From positions 496,001 to 560,000 of the forward strand of contig NZ_BNAG01000002.1 of NCBI RefSeq assembly GCF_014653175.1: DNA of 64,000 nucleotides, read 5' to 3'. The stretch comes from Roseivirga thermotolerans (GTDB lineage Bacteria; Bacteroidota; Bacteroidia; Cytophagales; Cyclobacteriaceae). The position numbers were made by a program, and so were the translations under genes. The notes below the pieces were generated by a model. It made no database searches. It was not told the origin of the DNA and saw only the letters and a program-made list of their open reading frames with translations. Of the stretch, positions 8,943 to 16,295 are shown piece by piece. The stretch's first letter is position 1. Every line of letters starts with the position of its first letter.

Positions 8943-9635
8943 ATGAAGAGAGTTATAATTTTCCTGCTAGTTCTGCTTACTTTTTCATCGTTAAAAGCTC
9001 AAAACATACCGGGAGACCAATTGGGCGCCTGGTACATGTACTTCTTTAACAAGAAGTTTGGTGACGGCCCTTTTGGTATTCAGGGCGATTATCAGTTCCG
9101 TTTTTGGAATGCCGGAAGCGACCTTGAGCAGTTGTTGCTACGCACAGGTATCACCTATACTCCCGAAAAATCGAACGTATTGCTTACTTTGGGGTATGGC
9201 CACATCACCACCGGAGAGTTTGGAGATGGTACGAATACTTTCAATGAAAGCCGCATTTATCAGGAGGCTTTGCTTCCTCACCGCCTGGGCAGCAGAGTGC
9301 TCCTCACGCATCGGTTTAGATACGAGCAACGTTGGGTAGCCGATCAGAATTTTCGAACCCGATACCGGTACAATATTTTTGTGAATATTCCGCTCAATGC
9401 TACGGAGCTGAAGAAGGGCACAACATATATAGCCCTGTACAATGAGTTATTTATTAATGGCCAAAGAGGTATTGGCGATGGAAGAAGCGTACAATACTTC
9501 GACCGAAACCGCACGTATGTGGGAATGGGGTATGGTTTGAATGACAAACTGCGTATGCAATTGGGATGGATGAAACAAACCACCAATAACTGGGATAAAG
9601 GCCAGGCGCAAATCAGCCTTCATCATAACTGGTAA
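8943..9635 (+). CDS. DUF2490 outer-membrane protein
   Basis: A 230-residue protein with a signal peptide (MKRVIIFLLVLLTF...LKAQ). The mature part matches the pattern of DUF2490 proteins: LGAWYMYFFNKKF near the N-terminus, a central RIYQEALLPHRL...HRFRYEQRW segment, an RYRYNIFVNIPLN strand, and a short C-terminal strand ending HHNW. DUF2490 proteins are small beta-barrels of unknown function in Bacteroidota and Proteobacteria. It has its own promoter-like box and ends 23 bases from the convergent VF530 gene, so it is probably a single-gene unit. Confidence 0.75.
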   Translation: MKRVIIFLLVLLTFSSLKAQNIPGDQLGAWYMYFFNKKFGDGPFGIQGDYQFRFWNAGSDLEQLLLRTGITYTPEKSNVLLTLGYGHITTGEFGDGTNTFNESRIYQEALLPHRLGSRVLLTHRFRYEQRWVADQNFRTRYRYNIFVNIPLNATELKKGTTYIALYNELFINGQRGIGDGRSVQYFDRNRTYVGMGYGLNDKLRMQLGWMKQTTNNWDKGQAQISLHHNW

Positions 9636-9658
9636 AGCGTCTATTACTGAAAATATAC

Positions 9659-9910
9659 TTAGAGCGCCCCTGTTTGTTTAAGGTATAGGCGCTCTACTTT
9701 TTCTCGTGCCCAGGGAGTTTTTCGCAAAAACTTAAGGCTGGAATTAATGCTAGGATTGCTTTTAAAGCAATTAATGTTGACCTGCTCGGCCATGTGTTCC
9801 CAACCCATGTCGGCCACCAAATGCTCAAGTATATGAGCCAACTTTACGCCATGTAAAGGGTTATTGGGCTGGCTCCCAATTTTCTCGTTCCGGGTATATT
9901 CAATTGCCAT
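9659..9910 (-). CDS. VF530 family (DUF2132) small DNA-binding-like protein
   Basis: About 83 residues when started at the ATG at 9910 (MAIEYTRN); an ATG at 9919 would add three. The sequence carries the family signature: [17 protein letters not shown], then [15 protein letters not shown], then [17 protein letters not shown] and a terminal YL. VF530 proteins are small helical proteins described as having a DNA-binding fold; their cellular role is not established. The gene stands alone, convergent with DUF2490. Upstream of it, to 10510, lies a 600-base stretch with no gene. Confidence 0.85.
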   Translation of the reverse strand: MAIEYTRNEKIGSQPNNPLHGVKLAHILEHLVADMGWEHMAEQVNINCFKSNPSINSSLKFLRKTPWAREKVERLYLKQTGAL

Positions 9911-10080
9911 AAAACACAAAGGTAAAGAATTGTGCGAAGTGGTAGTGAAGTTCTGGGCGAAGGCATTTGCTTTTTTGCTGTAGGCTGCTCATCGTTAAAG
10001 GTGGCCGAGTTGCATGCTTTTTAAAATAATAATAGGGTTACTTACTTAAGTCGCAAGAAGTACATTTCTGAACCTTGCCT

Positions 10081-10130
10081 CCATTTGTGTCTTCACAAAT
10101 GGCTGTTAAAAGACGCTGTGAGGACACAGC
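10081..10130. repeat. Two adjacent perfect hairpins with TGTG-N4-CACA centres
   Basis: Positions 10081-10102 form a perfect 9-bp stem CCATTTGTG / CACAAATGG around TCTT. Positions 10115-10130 form a 6-bp stem GCTGTG / CACAGC around AGGA. They lie in the gene-free stretch 9911-10510. They could be remnants of mobile-element ends, paired protein-binding sites or RNA hairpins. No gene is seen in 9911-10080. Confidence 0.5.
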
Positions 10131-10179
10131 TTGTGGCTAGTATACTGGATCTAACAAATGCGATCTAAATGAGTAAGCC

Positions 10180-10394
10180 TAATTAACCTGAGTTCGATGT
10201 ACGAAAAGAACGTCATGCCGGAAAAACAGGTCTTAAACTCTCAAAAAGGGCTTTTTTTTCGGTATCTCAACAGAGTCTAAATGAGATTGCGGATATTTTC
10301 CTTTGCGTATGTGAAGTTTTCAGAGGAAAATTCCGCAATGACGTCCTAAGAGGGGATATTTTGCTACTTCGTTACATCTAACTCAGGTTAATTA
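10180..10394. mobile_element. MITE-like element with about 26-bp terminal inverted repeats and nested inner repeats
   Basis: The left end (10180-10205, beginning TAATTAACCTGAGTTCGATG) and right end (10368-10394, ending CTAACTCAGGTTAATTA) are inverted repeats differing by about one base and one single-base indel. Inside are two further inverted pairs: AACGTCATGCCGGAA near 10209 with TTCCGCAATGACGTCC ending near 10345, and ATTGCGG..TTTTCC (10286-10302) with GGAAAATTCCGCAAT (10325-10339). There is no ORF of note in the 215 bases, and no transposase. This is the shape of a non-autonomous miniature element or a Bacteroidota intergenic palindromic repeat. No clear target duplication flanks it, apart from the terminal TA of each arm. 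Confidence 0.6.
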
Positions 10395-10400
10395 ATAAAC

Positions 10401-10429
10401 AAAAAAACCCCAGCTGCAAGCAGCCAGGG
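10401..10429 (-). terminator. Rho-independent terminator after the DoxX-like gene
   Basis: Read on the minus strand this is CCCTGGCTGC-TT-GCAGCTGGGG followed by seven T. The stem is about ten pairs with two G-T wobbles. It lies about 80 bases after the stop codon at 10511 and would end the ABC exporter operon. Confidence 0.7.
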
Positions 10430-10447
10430 CACGATTTGGATGTATGT

Positions 10448-10465
10448 TATCCCACGTGTGGGATA
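10448..10465. repeat. Short inverted repeat TATCCCAC-GT-GTGGGATA
   Basis: An 8-bp perfect dyad with a 2-base centre in the 3' region of the DoxX-like gene. It resembles a protein-binding dyad or a small hairpin; no partner is evident. Confidence 0.4.
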
Positions 10466-10510
10466 TTAGTAGGACGATTTGTCGTTGGGAATGTTTCCGC
10501 TGTTCGCTAA

Positions 10511-11104
10511 TTATTTTTTCTTTTTCCTTAACTGGTTCCAGGCAATACCTCCCAAAGCTAGTGCACATAGTCCCCAGGCTATTTCCAGGTGTACATAGGA
10601 GAGAGGTATACTGGCAAGAACAGTCAAAATGCCAATGGCCCAAATCAGGTCGGCTTTGGGGTTACTTCTTCCGGTACTTATCTCGCGGGTAGCCATATGC
10701 CTTTCGGCAAAGATGAATCTCAGCTTGGGGTAGTCATAAATCAAAAGCCACAGATTAAGAACAATAAGAAAGGCGTTGACATAAGGAGTGCCCTGCCAGC
10801 CAAGAGAAACCGTAACCATGAAAATATTCGAGATCATGGGCAAACACATAATTGCGCCAAGGGTGGCAAAACGATGAGTAAGGAGTAGCAAACCTATGGT
10901 TACCTGACTGGCTCCAATAAACCGGGCATATAGCCCAAGCCCGTAGGTCGAAAGTTCATCTTCTAACCAAACAGGGCCAATAAAACCGGGGAAACTATGC
11001 TCGAAATACAGTTTGGCCATGCCGGAACTGAAGAAAGTAAGCCCTAAAAAAAATCGAATAACAACGAGTAGTCTGGGCTGATGTTTTTGGAAAAGAGCTA
11101 TCAT
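10511..11104 (-). CDS. DoxX-like integral membrane protein
   Basis: The start at 11104 (MIALFQK) is preferred over an ATG at 11158 because it lies just downstream of the permease stop at 11121, giving a 16-base gap. The 197-residue product has about four to six hydrophobic segments, starting with RFFLGLTFFSSGMAKLYFE, which resembles the first helix and motif of DoxX proteins. Next come ARFIGASQVTIGLLLL and two later helix pairs. The C-terminus is basic (RKKKK), consistent with a cytoplasmic end. Its role is unknown. It is the last gene of a three-gene transcript with an ABC-2 ATPase and permease, so it may assist that exporter. Confidence 0.65.
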   Translation of the reverse strand: MIALFQKHQPRLLVVIRFFLGLTFFSSGMAKLYFEHSFPGFIGPVWLEDELSTYGLGLYARFIGASQVTIGLLLLTHRFATLGAIMCLPMISNIFMVTVSLGWQGTPYVNAFLIVLNLWLLIYDYPKLRFIFAERHMATREISTGRSNPKADLIWAIGILTVLASIPLSYVHLEIAWGLCALALGGIAWNQLRKKKK

Positions 11105-11120
11105 ATGGCTGAGGTTAATG

Positions 11121-11897
11121 CTAAATAATTCGTTTACGCTGCGTATCAATGGCGGCAATGGAAAAGACCACCGCGGCCAAAGCCAGACTTAGGTACACCG
11201 GTTCCATGTGGCTCCAGAGGCTAAAGTTTTCGGTACCAACCGGCCCGGAAGACAATACATGATAACCGTAGGGGTGATACCTGGCATATTCCCATCCTTG
11301 CACCAGAATCATAAACGATACAATGCCACCTACTCCAATACCTAAGGGTAGAATAAGGTTTTTGGTGCGCTGGCTTAAGTAAAAGTGTATGGATCCAAAG
11401 CCCAGCGTGGCCAGAAAGATGGTAAAACAATTGCCAAGTAAATGCCACAGATTAAACGGATCGGCAAAACCCAGGTCAGGGTTGGCCAGGTGCACCAGCC
11501 AACCAACAGCGTAGGTCATCAGACCAAAGAGCATTAGGCTGCAAAACAACATGGCTATATACACCAGCATTTTGGAGCAGAACACATTCAGTCGGGAAAG
11601 CGGCTGAGCATAAATGAGTTTCCATGTGTTGGAGTTAGATTCTATGGTGTTCACAAAGAGTGCTACTATAATCACAAAGAAGGGAAACAGAAAGTTGGCA
11701 GGTCCGCTGCTAAACTGCATCAGGTTTTCCCAGGCCGTACCACCCCGGGCAACAATGGCATCGCCTCTTCTTAAAAAGGCAATGAGGTTTATGGCCGGAA
11801 TAAAGGCCGGGGCCAACAAAACGAACCAAAATACAAAGGTGCTTCGGTACTTATATATTTCTGCAGAAATACCTTTTTTCAATGCTAGAATGGCCAT
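11121..11897 (-). CDS. ABC-2 type transporter permease
   Basis: A 258-residue membrane protein with about six hydrophobic helices. The cytoplasmic N-terminus (LALKKGISAEIYKYRST) is followed by a first helix, and the central NTIESNSNTWKLIYAQPLSR segment is the coupling region typical of ABC-2 permeases that work with an NatA-like ATPase. Its start codon overlaps the stop of the ATPase gene by one base (TAATG), so the two are translationally coupled. The pair should export a substrate from the cytoplasm; no substrate can be deduced. The DoxX-like gene follows 16 bases downstream. Confidence 0.85.
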   Translation of the reverse strand: MAILALKKGISAEIYKYRSTFVFWFVLLAPAFIPAINLIAFLRRGDAIVARGGTAWENLMQFSSGPANFLFPFFVIIVALFVNTIESNSNTWKLIYAQPLSRLNVFCSKMLVYIAMLFCSLMLFGLMTYAVGWLVHLANPDLGFADPFNLWHLLGNCFTIFLATLGFGSIHFYLSQRTKNLILPLGIGVGGIVSFMILVQGWEYARYHPYGYHVLSSGPVGTENFSLWSHMEPVYLSLALAAVVFSIAAIDTQRKRII

Positions 11898-12814
11898 TAC
11901 TGATCAAGTTTTTTAGTGAGATTAAGAAATATCGATTCGAGATTTTGAGCTGTTGTGCTCAATCCGTATACCTCCAGGCCGGCATCTACCAACAGCTTAT
12001 TTACATGCGCAATCTCCTGCCGGGATTGAATGGGTAAGATCAGTGACTGCCCGTTTTGTTCGGAAATGGTGAAGTTGCCGGTTTTGAGTACCTGAACAGC
12101 GGTGGCCACATGGTTGAGCTCTACCCTGAGCTCTGTTAGCTGGGACCCTTGGCGGAGTCCGTCCAACTTGCCCTGATAAAGCACCTCTCCCTGATCAATA
12201 ATTGCAACGTCTGTGGCCAGCTTTTCAATTTCTGAAAGTATGTGGCTGGAAAGGAAGATGGTTTTCCCATGTTCGCGATTAAGGCGAATAATTAACTCCC
12301 GCATTTCTATAATCCCGCTGGGATCCAGGCCGTTGGTGGGCTCATCCAAAATCAGTAATTCCGGATCAGTCAGTAAGGCAGCCGCTAAGCCTAGCCGCTG
12401 ACACATACCCAGAGAGTAATGCTTGGCTTTTTTGTCGGCATTATCAACAAGGCGAACAATCCTGAGCACCTCGTCTATCCTGGATACAGGAACGTTCACC
12501 ATTCTTCTAATTACCTCCAGATTTTGGCGGCCGGTGAGGTGTTTGTAAATACTGGGGTTTTCGATAAGCGCACCTACCTGTTTTAGAATAGCACTGCGGG
12601 CTGTTTCATAACTCTTGCCAAAAAGTTTTACACTACCACCTGGCGCATGAAAAAGGTCGAGTAAAATTCTAATGGTTGTGGTTTTGCCTGCTCCGTTGGG
12701 GCCTAAAAATCCAAAAATACTACCTGTGGGTACTTGCAGGCTAACATTGCTCAGGGCTTTAAAGTCTTTAAAGTAAAAATTGAGCTCCCGGGTTTCTATG
12801 CTGTATGACTCCAT
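11897..12814 (-). CDS. ABC transporter ATP-binding protein
   Basis: The start at 12814 (MESYSIETREL) is preferred to an ATG at 12904, which would add 30 residues without family similarity. The 305-residue protein has Walker A GPNGAGKTTT, an A-loop/Q-loop region (GALIENPSIY), the signature YSLGMCQRL, Walker B LLILDEPTNGLDPSG and a switch His in LSSHILSE. The C-terminal extension after about residue 215 is typical of NatA/CcmA-like exporters. It energises the overlapping permease. The promoter must lie within the 177 bases shared with the divergent TetR-type gene, so that regulator could control the operon; this is inference from position only. Confidence 0.9.
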   Translation of the reverse strand: MESYSIETRELNFYFKDFKALSNVSLQVPTGSIFGFLGPNGAGKTTTIRILLDLFHAPGGSVKLFGKSYETARSAILKQVGALIENPSIYKHLTGRQNLEVIRRMVNVPVSRIDEVLRIVRLVDNADKKAKHYSLGMCQRLGLAAALLTDPELLILDEPTNGLDPSGIIEMRELIIRLNREHGKTIFLSSHILSEIEKLATDVAIIDQGEVLYQGKLDGLRQGSQLTELRVELNHVATAVQVLKTGNFTISEQNGQSLILPIQSRQEIAHVNKLLVDAGLEVYGLSTTAQNLESIFLNLTKKLDQ

Positions 12815-12991
12815 AAAAATGGCTGATTTGACAGAATGACGAACCGATGAAGCACTTGGGTAACAAAGACCAGCCAAAAACACAAACGGCTTAGTCCTAT
12901 CCACCAGAGGAGGTAATAAAAAAACTGTGTTTTAAAGGACACATTCGGCTTAAATCGTCAACCTTTTTCATATAACTGGTGTTAGTGAGGC

Positions 12992-13657
12992 ATGGAAGAA
13001 TCAAAAGCGGCAAAAGCTACCTCAAAAAAGTCGCCAGACCAGAAAATAAGGGACGGCTACATTGGTCATGTGCTGGAACACGGCAAGGCACCGGCTTCAA
13101 TTTACCAGTTCATTAAGTCGGTAAAAATTAAGGAAGAAGACTTCTACAACCACTATAACTCGTTCGAAAGCATTGAAAAAGATATTTGGTTGCATTGGTT
13201 CAGACAAACAGTAGACACGCTAAAGACCGACCCGGTATATGATGAATATTCGGTACGCGAAAAAATGTTGGCTTTCTTCTACACATTTATAGAGCTACTT
13301 AAAACTAACCGTAGCTACATTTTGCAAACGGTGCCGCGCAAAATAAGACCTGAACTTACTCCATACTACCTCACAACCGTACGAAAGAGCTTTAAAGAAT
13401 GGGTGGGAGAGTTGTTGCTAGAAGGTGAAGAAACAGAAGAGGTACAAAGCCGTCCGTTGATTGGTAAAAGATATGACGAAGCGCTTTGGTGGCAATTTCT
13501 ATTTGTGCTCGGATTTTGGATTAAGGATGAAAGCAAAGCTTTTGAAAAGACCGATGCCGCTATTGAAAAGTCTGTAAACCTGGCCTTTGATCTTTTGGGG
13601 CGGGGCCCGCTCGATGCCATCGTAGACTTTGGCAAATTTTTATTCCAGAACCGTTAA
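12992..13657 (+). CDS. TetR-like transcriptional regulator
   Basis: A 221-residue protein. Residues about 15-65 look like a TetR-type helix-turn-helix (IRDGYIGHVLEHGKAPASIYQF, then EEDFYNHYNSFESIEKDIW, where the YNHYNSFESIEKDI part matches the usual 'YYHFxSKEDL' turn). The remainder is an all-helical C-terminal domain with conserved aromatics (WWQFLFVLGFW). The AarF-type kinase gene follows after 9 bases, forming an operon, and this TetR-AarF pairing recurs in Bacteroidota as far as I recall. It is divergent from the ABC exporter operon. Ligand and targets are unknown. Confidence 0.75.
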   Translation: MEESKAAKATSKKSPDQKIRDGYIGHVLEHGKAPASIYQFIKSVKIKEEDFYNHYNSFESIEKDIWLHWFRQTVDTLKTDPVYDEYSVREKMLAFFYTFIELLKTNRSYILQTVPRKIRPELTPYYLTTVRKSFKEWVGELLLEGEETEEVQSRPLIGKRYDEALWWQFLFVLGFWIKDESKAFEKTDAAIEKSVNLAFDLLGRGPLDAIVDFGKFLFQNR

Positions 13658-13666
13658 TTCCAGTTC

Positions 13667-14986
13667 ATGAAAGAACAATCTAAAATACCTACCTCTAAGG
13701 TGCAGCGTGCTGCCAAATTTGTGACTACCGGAGCCAAGGTAGGGAGCAATTATGTAAAACATTATGCAAAGAAGGCCATTAACCCTTCTCTGGGAAAAGA
13801 AGAATTGCATGCCGATAATGCCAGAGATATCTACAATTCGCTAAGTGAATTGAAAGGTAGTGCACTAAAAGTGGCGCAAATGATGAGCATGGATAAGAAT
13901 ATGTTACCAGCCGCTTATCAAGACAAATTCTCCATGGCTCAATACAGTGCGCCACCACTTTCTTACCCGTTGGTAGTAAAGACTTTTCAGCAGTATTTTC
14001 AGAAAAATCCGATGGAGATTTTCGATACATTCACCAAGTCGGCTGTCAATGCGGCCTCTATCGGCCAGGTACACCAGGCAACCCGAGACGGCCATAAGTA
14101 TGCCGTAAAAATTCAGTATCCTGGAGTGGCCAATTCGGTAAAGTCCGACCTCAAGCTGGTACGTCCGTTTGCCGTGCGCCTAATGAACCTGAACGAACGA
14201 GACCTGGATCATTACATGGAGGAGGTAGAAACCAAGTTGCTGGAAGAGACCGACTACCATCTGGAAGTAGAACGATCTATGGAGATTTCTGAGGCTTGTT
14301 CGCATATTCCTAACCTAAAATTCCCCAGATATTACCCCGATCTTTCGGCCGATCGAATTATTACCATGGACTGGATGGAAGGCAAAGTGTTGAAGGAGTT
14401 TATTAAGTCTAACCCCGATCAGGCCACCCGCGACAGAGTGGGACAAGCTATGTGGGATTTCTATGACTTTCAAATTCACACCCTCAGGCAGGTTCATGCC
14501 GACCCGCACCCCGGTAATTTTATAATTGATGACGAGGGTACACTGGGTGTAATTGACTTTGGTTGTGTAAAGGTGATTCCCGATCGGTTCTATGACCCTT
14601 ACTTTAGCCTTATTCGAAAAGATATACTTACGGCCGACAATGAGCTGGAAAACCGATTTAAGGAACTTCAGTTTATTTATGACGATGATATGGCTGAGGA
14701 TAAGGCCTATTTCTCAGGTGTTGTGAAAGATATGATGGGCTTGTTGGGAAAACCGTTTCATCAGGACGAATTTGATTTTGGTGACGATACATACTTTCGA
14801 CAGATTTTTGAGATGGGAGAAGTAATTTCTGAATCCAAGAAATTCAGAGCGTCTGAAAAGGCCAGAGGAGCCCGGGATGGTTTGTATATAAACCGAACCT
14901 ATTTTGGACTATATAATATTCTTAACGAATTGAAGGCCAGGGTGAAGACTACTAAACCTGAATGGGCTGCCCGTGTAGTGGCTTAA
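13667..14986 (+). CDS. AarF/UbiB/ABC1 family atypical kinase
   Basis: A 439-residue ABC1/ADCK-type protein. Motifs in order: the family's KxGQ element appears as KVAQ (68-71, with Ala in place of Gly), the alanine-rich loop AASIGQVHQA (129-138), the lysine AVK (Lys148), the catalytic loop HADPHPGN (277-284) and DFG (297-299). Family members act as ATPases or kinases linked to isoprenoid-lipid and quinone metabolism. There is no signal peptide or obvious membrane helix. It is co-transcribed with the TetR-like gene upstream (9-base gap). Its stop overlaps the stop of the convergent small gene at 14983. Menaquinone producers keep AarF proteins too, so a ubiquinone role should not be assumed. Confidence 0.88.
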   Translation: MKEQSKIPTSKVQRAAKFVTTGAKVGSNYVKHYAKKAINPSLGKEELHADNARDIYNSLSELKGSALKVAQMMSMDKNMLPAAYQDKFSMAQYSAPPLSYPLVVKTFQQYFQKNPMEIFDTFTKSAVNAASIGQVHQATRDGHKYAVKIQYPGVANSVKSDLKLVRPFAVRLMNLNERDLDHYMEEVETKLLEETDYHLEVERSMEISEACSHIPNLKFPRYYPDLSADRIITMDWMEGKVLKEFIKSNPDQATRDRVGQAMWDFYDFQIHTLRQVHADPHPGNFIIDDEGTLGVIDFGCVKVIPDRFYDPYFSLIRKDILTADNELENRFKELQFIYDDDMAEDKAYFSGVVKDMMGLLGKPFHQDEFDFGDDTYFRQIFEMGEVISESKKFRASEKARGARDGLYINRTYFGLYNILNELKARVKTTKPEWAARVVA

Positions 14987-15333
14987 GGTAAATTGGAAGG
15001 AAGGGAAATGGAGCCTAAAAGGGTACTGGCTGTTACCGACTTTATGGTGAAGTTTAGGTTTTCGAGCTTTTTGAGCTTCTCGTGTTCAAAGTCAATGGGC
15101 TGCTTTAGCGTAGTAATGAGTTGGCCTGCTTCATCATAAATCTCAAAATAAATAAGCCCTTGTTTGCTTATCTCTTTCATGTCTTCTAGCAGCTCCTTGC
15201 GTTCCTTTTTCAGGTTGCGTTTTACAATGCCCAAAAACTGATCGGAAAGATTGTCTGGAACAAGTTGATAGCTGAAAAGGCATAGGGCAAACAGGCAAGC
15301 TGCCAAGAGATAGGTGAAAAGTCTGCTCATCAT
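14983..15333 (-). CDS. Small exported or membrane-anchored protein of unknown function
   Basis: A 116-residue product beginning with tandem ATG codons (15333, 15330). Residues 5-22 are hydrophobic (LFTYLLAACLFALCLFSY), a signal peptide or anchor, and LLAACLFALC leaves a lipoprotein possible. Next is a charged helical part rich in Lys and Glu (KKERKELLEDMKEI), then an IYFEIYDEAGQLITTLKQ segment that looks like an extracellular beta domain. The small protein at 58580 has a similar plan and a comparable segment (IKIFDADDNLVLSVV). I do not recognise the family. It overlaps the stop of the AarF gene tail-to-tail by four bases. Confidence 0.6.
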   Translation of the reverse strand: MMSRLFTYLLAACLFALCLFSYQLVPDNLSDQFLGIVKRNLKKERKELLEDMKEISKQGLIYFEIYDEAGQLITTLKQPIDFEHEKLKKLENLNFTIKSVTASTLLGSISLPSNLP

Positions 15334-15410
15334 TGCAACTTATACCAGACAAAGCCAAACTACCCTACCTGCCTCTCAAAAATTAGGAGCAAATAGGGGA
15401 TACGCCTAAG

Positions 15411-15872
15411 CTATTTCCAGTCATCGTTTATTTCTATCCAGTAGCCGTTCGGATCCTGAATGTAGATTTGCCTTACACCATCGGGTCTGATCGTTACTTT
15501 ACCCGCCTCGCCTTCCCAGCTTTCGTAGGGTATTTGATGTTCTTTGAGTCGGTTGATAATGGGCATGAGAGCTTCTACCGCTAAACTAAGGTGGAATGAT
15601 TTGGTCAATTGTATGGCGCTCATATCGCCCTGAAGCATATGAATTTGCTGGCCTCGACTGTTGCCCATCCAGTCAATTAAAGGATTGCCCGTTGGGTCTT
15701 CAATGGGCTTAAAGCCGAGGGCTTTGGCATAAAAATCTTTGCTTTGCTGTAGGTCTTTGACCACTATGGCCAGGTGATTGAATTGGGTTTGTGTTTGGGC
15801 ATGTATCTGCGATACAGCCACTGTTGAAATAAAGAACAGAACGGGAATTAATTTGTGCTTTATCTTATCCAT
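15411..15872 (-). CDS. Secreted VOC (glyoxalase/bleomycin-resistance fold) protein
   Basis: A 153-residue protein. After a signal peptide (HKLIPVLFFISTVAVSQIHAQ) comes a single VOC unit: FNHLAIVVKDLQQSKDFYAKALGF at the start, HLSLAVEA in the middle and IYIQDPNGYWIEI at the end. The metal-ligand pattern is plausible (His near residue 33, His near 94, Glu in YWIEI). VOC proteins are usually cytoplasmic metalloenzymes or binding proteins; the export signal here is unusual. Its start overlaps the stop of the DUF1801 gene by 8 bases (ATGGATAA), and it is the last gene of the sulfatase operon. The reaction is unknown. Confidence 0.8.
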   Translation of the reverse strand: MDKIKHKLIPVLFFISTVAVSQIHAQTQTQFNHLAIVVKDLQQSKDFYAKALGFKPIEDPTGNPLIDWMGNSRGQQIHMLQGDMSAIQLTKSFHLSLAVEALMPIINRLKEHQIPYESWEGEAGKVTIRPDGVRQIYIQDPNGYWIEINDDWK

Positions 15873-16287
15873 ATTTTTTGGTCATATAATCGTACGATTC
15901 TTGAATAAGTTGTTCCAATACCTCCAGGTCTATATCTTCCAGCCTTTTTACGTACAGGCATGACTTTCCGGTTTTATATTTCCCCAGTTTTTTCATTAGG
16001 GAATCGTACCGCTCAAAGCCGGGCATTATGTAGAGGGTCAGATTTTGGGAGCGTGGAGAGAAGCCTACTTTCATAAAGTCACCTTCCCGGCCGCTGTCAT
16101 ATTTGTAGTGGTATACATCGAAACCAACAATGGCCGTGCCCCACATTTTTGCTGGTTTGCCGGTTATTCGCTCCATCATGTTTTTGATGGCAAAACTATC
16201 GGCACGTTTCTTTTCGTCTTTTACCGAATTTAGAAATGCATCAACGCTGGCGTTGTTTTCCGTGGTTTTGTTTTCGTTTTTGCCCAT
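15865..16287 (-). CDS. DUF1801 domain protein
   Basis: A 140-residue soluble protein. The family pattern is seen in VDAFLNSVKDEKKRADSFAIKNMMERITG, then MWGTAIVGFDVYHYKY, then FMKVGFSPRSQNLTLYIM, and a C-terminal KLGKYKTGKSCLYVKRLEDID segment. DUF1801 proteins have an SMUG/YdhG-like fold; function is not established. It sits between the sulfatase (8-base gap upstream) and the VOC gene (8-base overlap downstream), all on the minus strand, so co-transcription is very likely although no functional link is obvious. Confidence 0.85.
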   Translation of the reverse strand: MGKNENKTTENNASVDAFLNSVKDEKKRADSFAIKNMMERITGKPAKMWGTAIVGFDVYHYKYDSGREGDFMKVGFSPRSQNLTLYIMPGFERYDSLMKKLGKYKTGKSCLYVKRLEDIDLEVLEQLIQESYDYMTKKYG

Positions 16288-16295
16288 TGGTTCTA

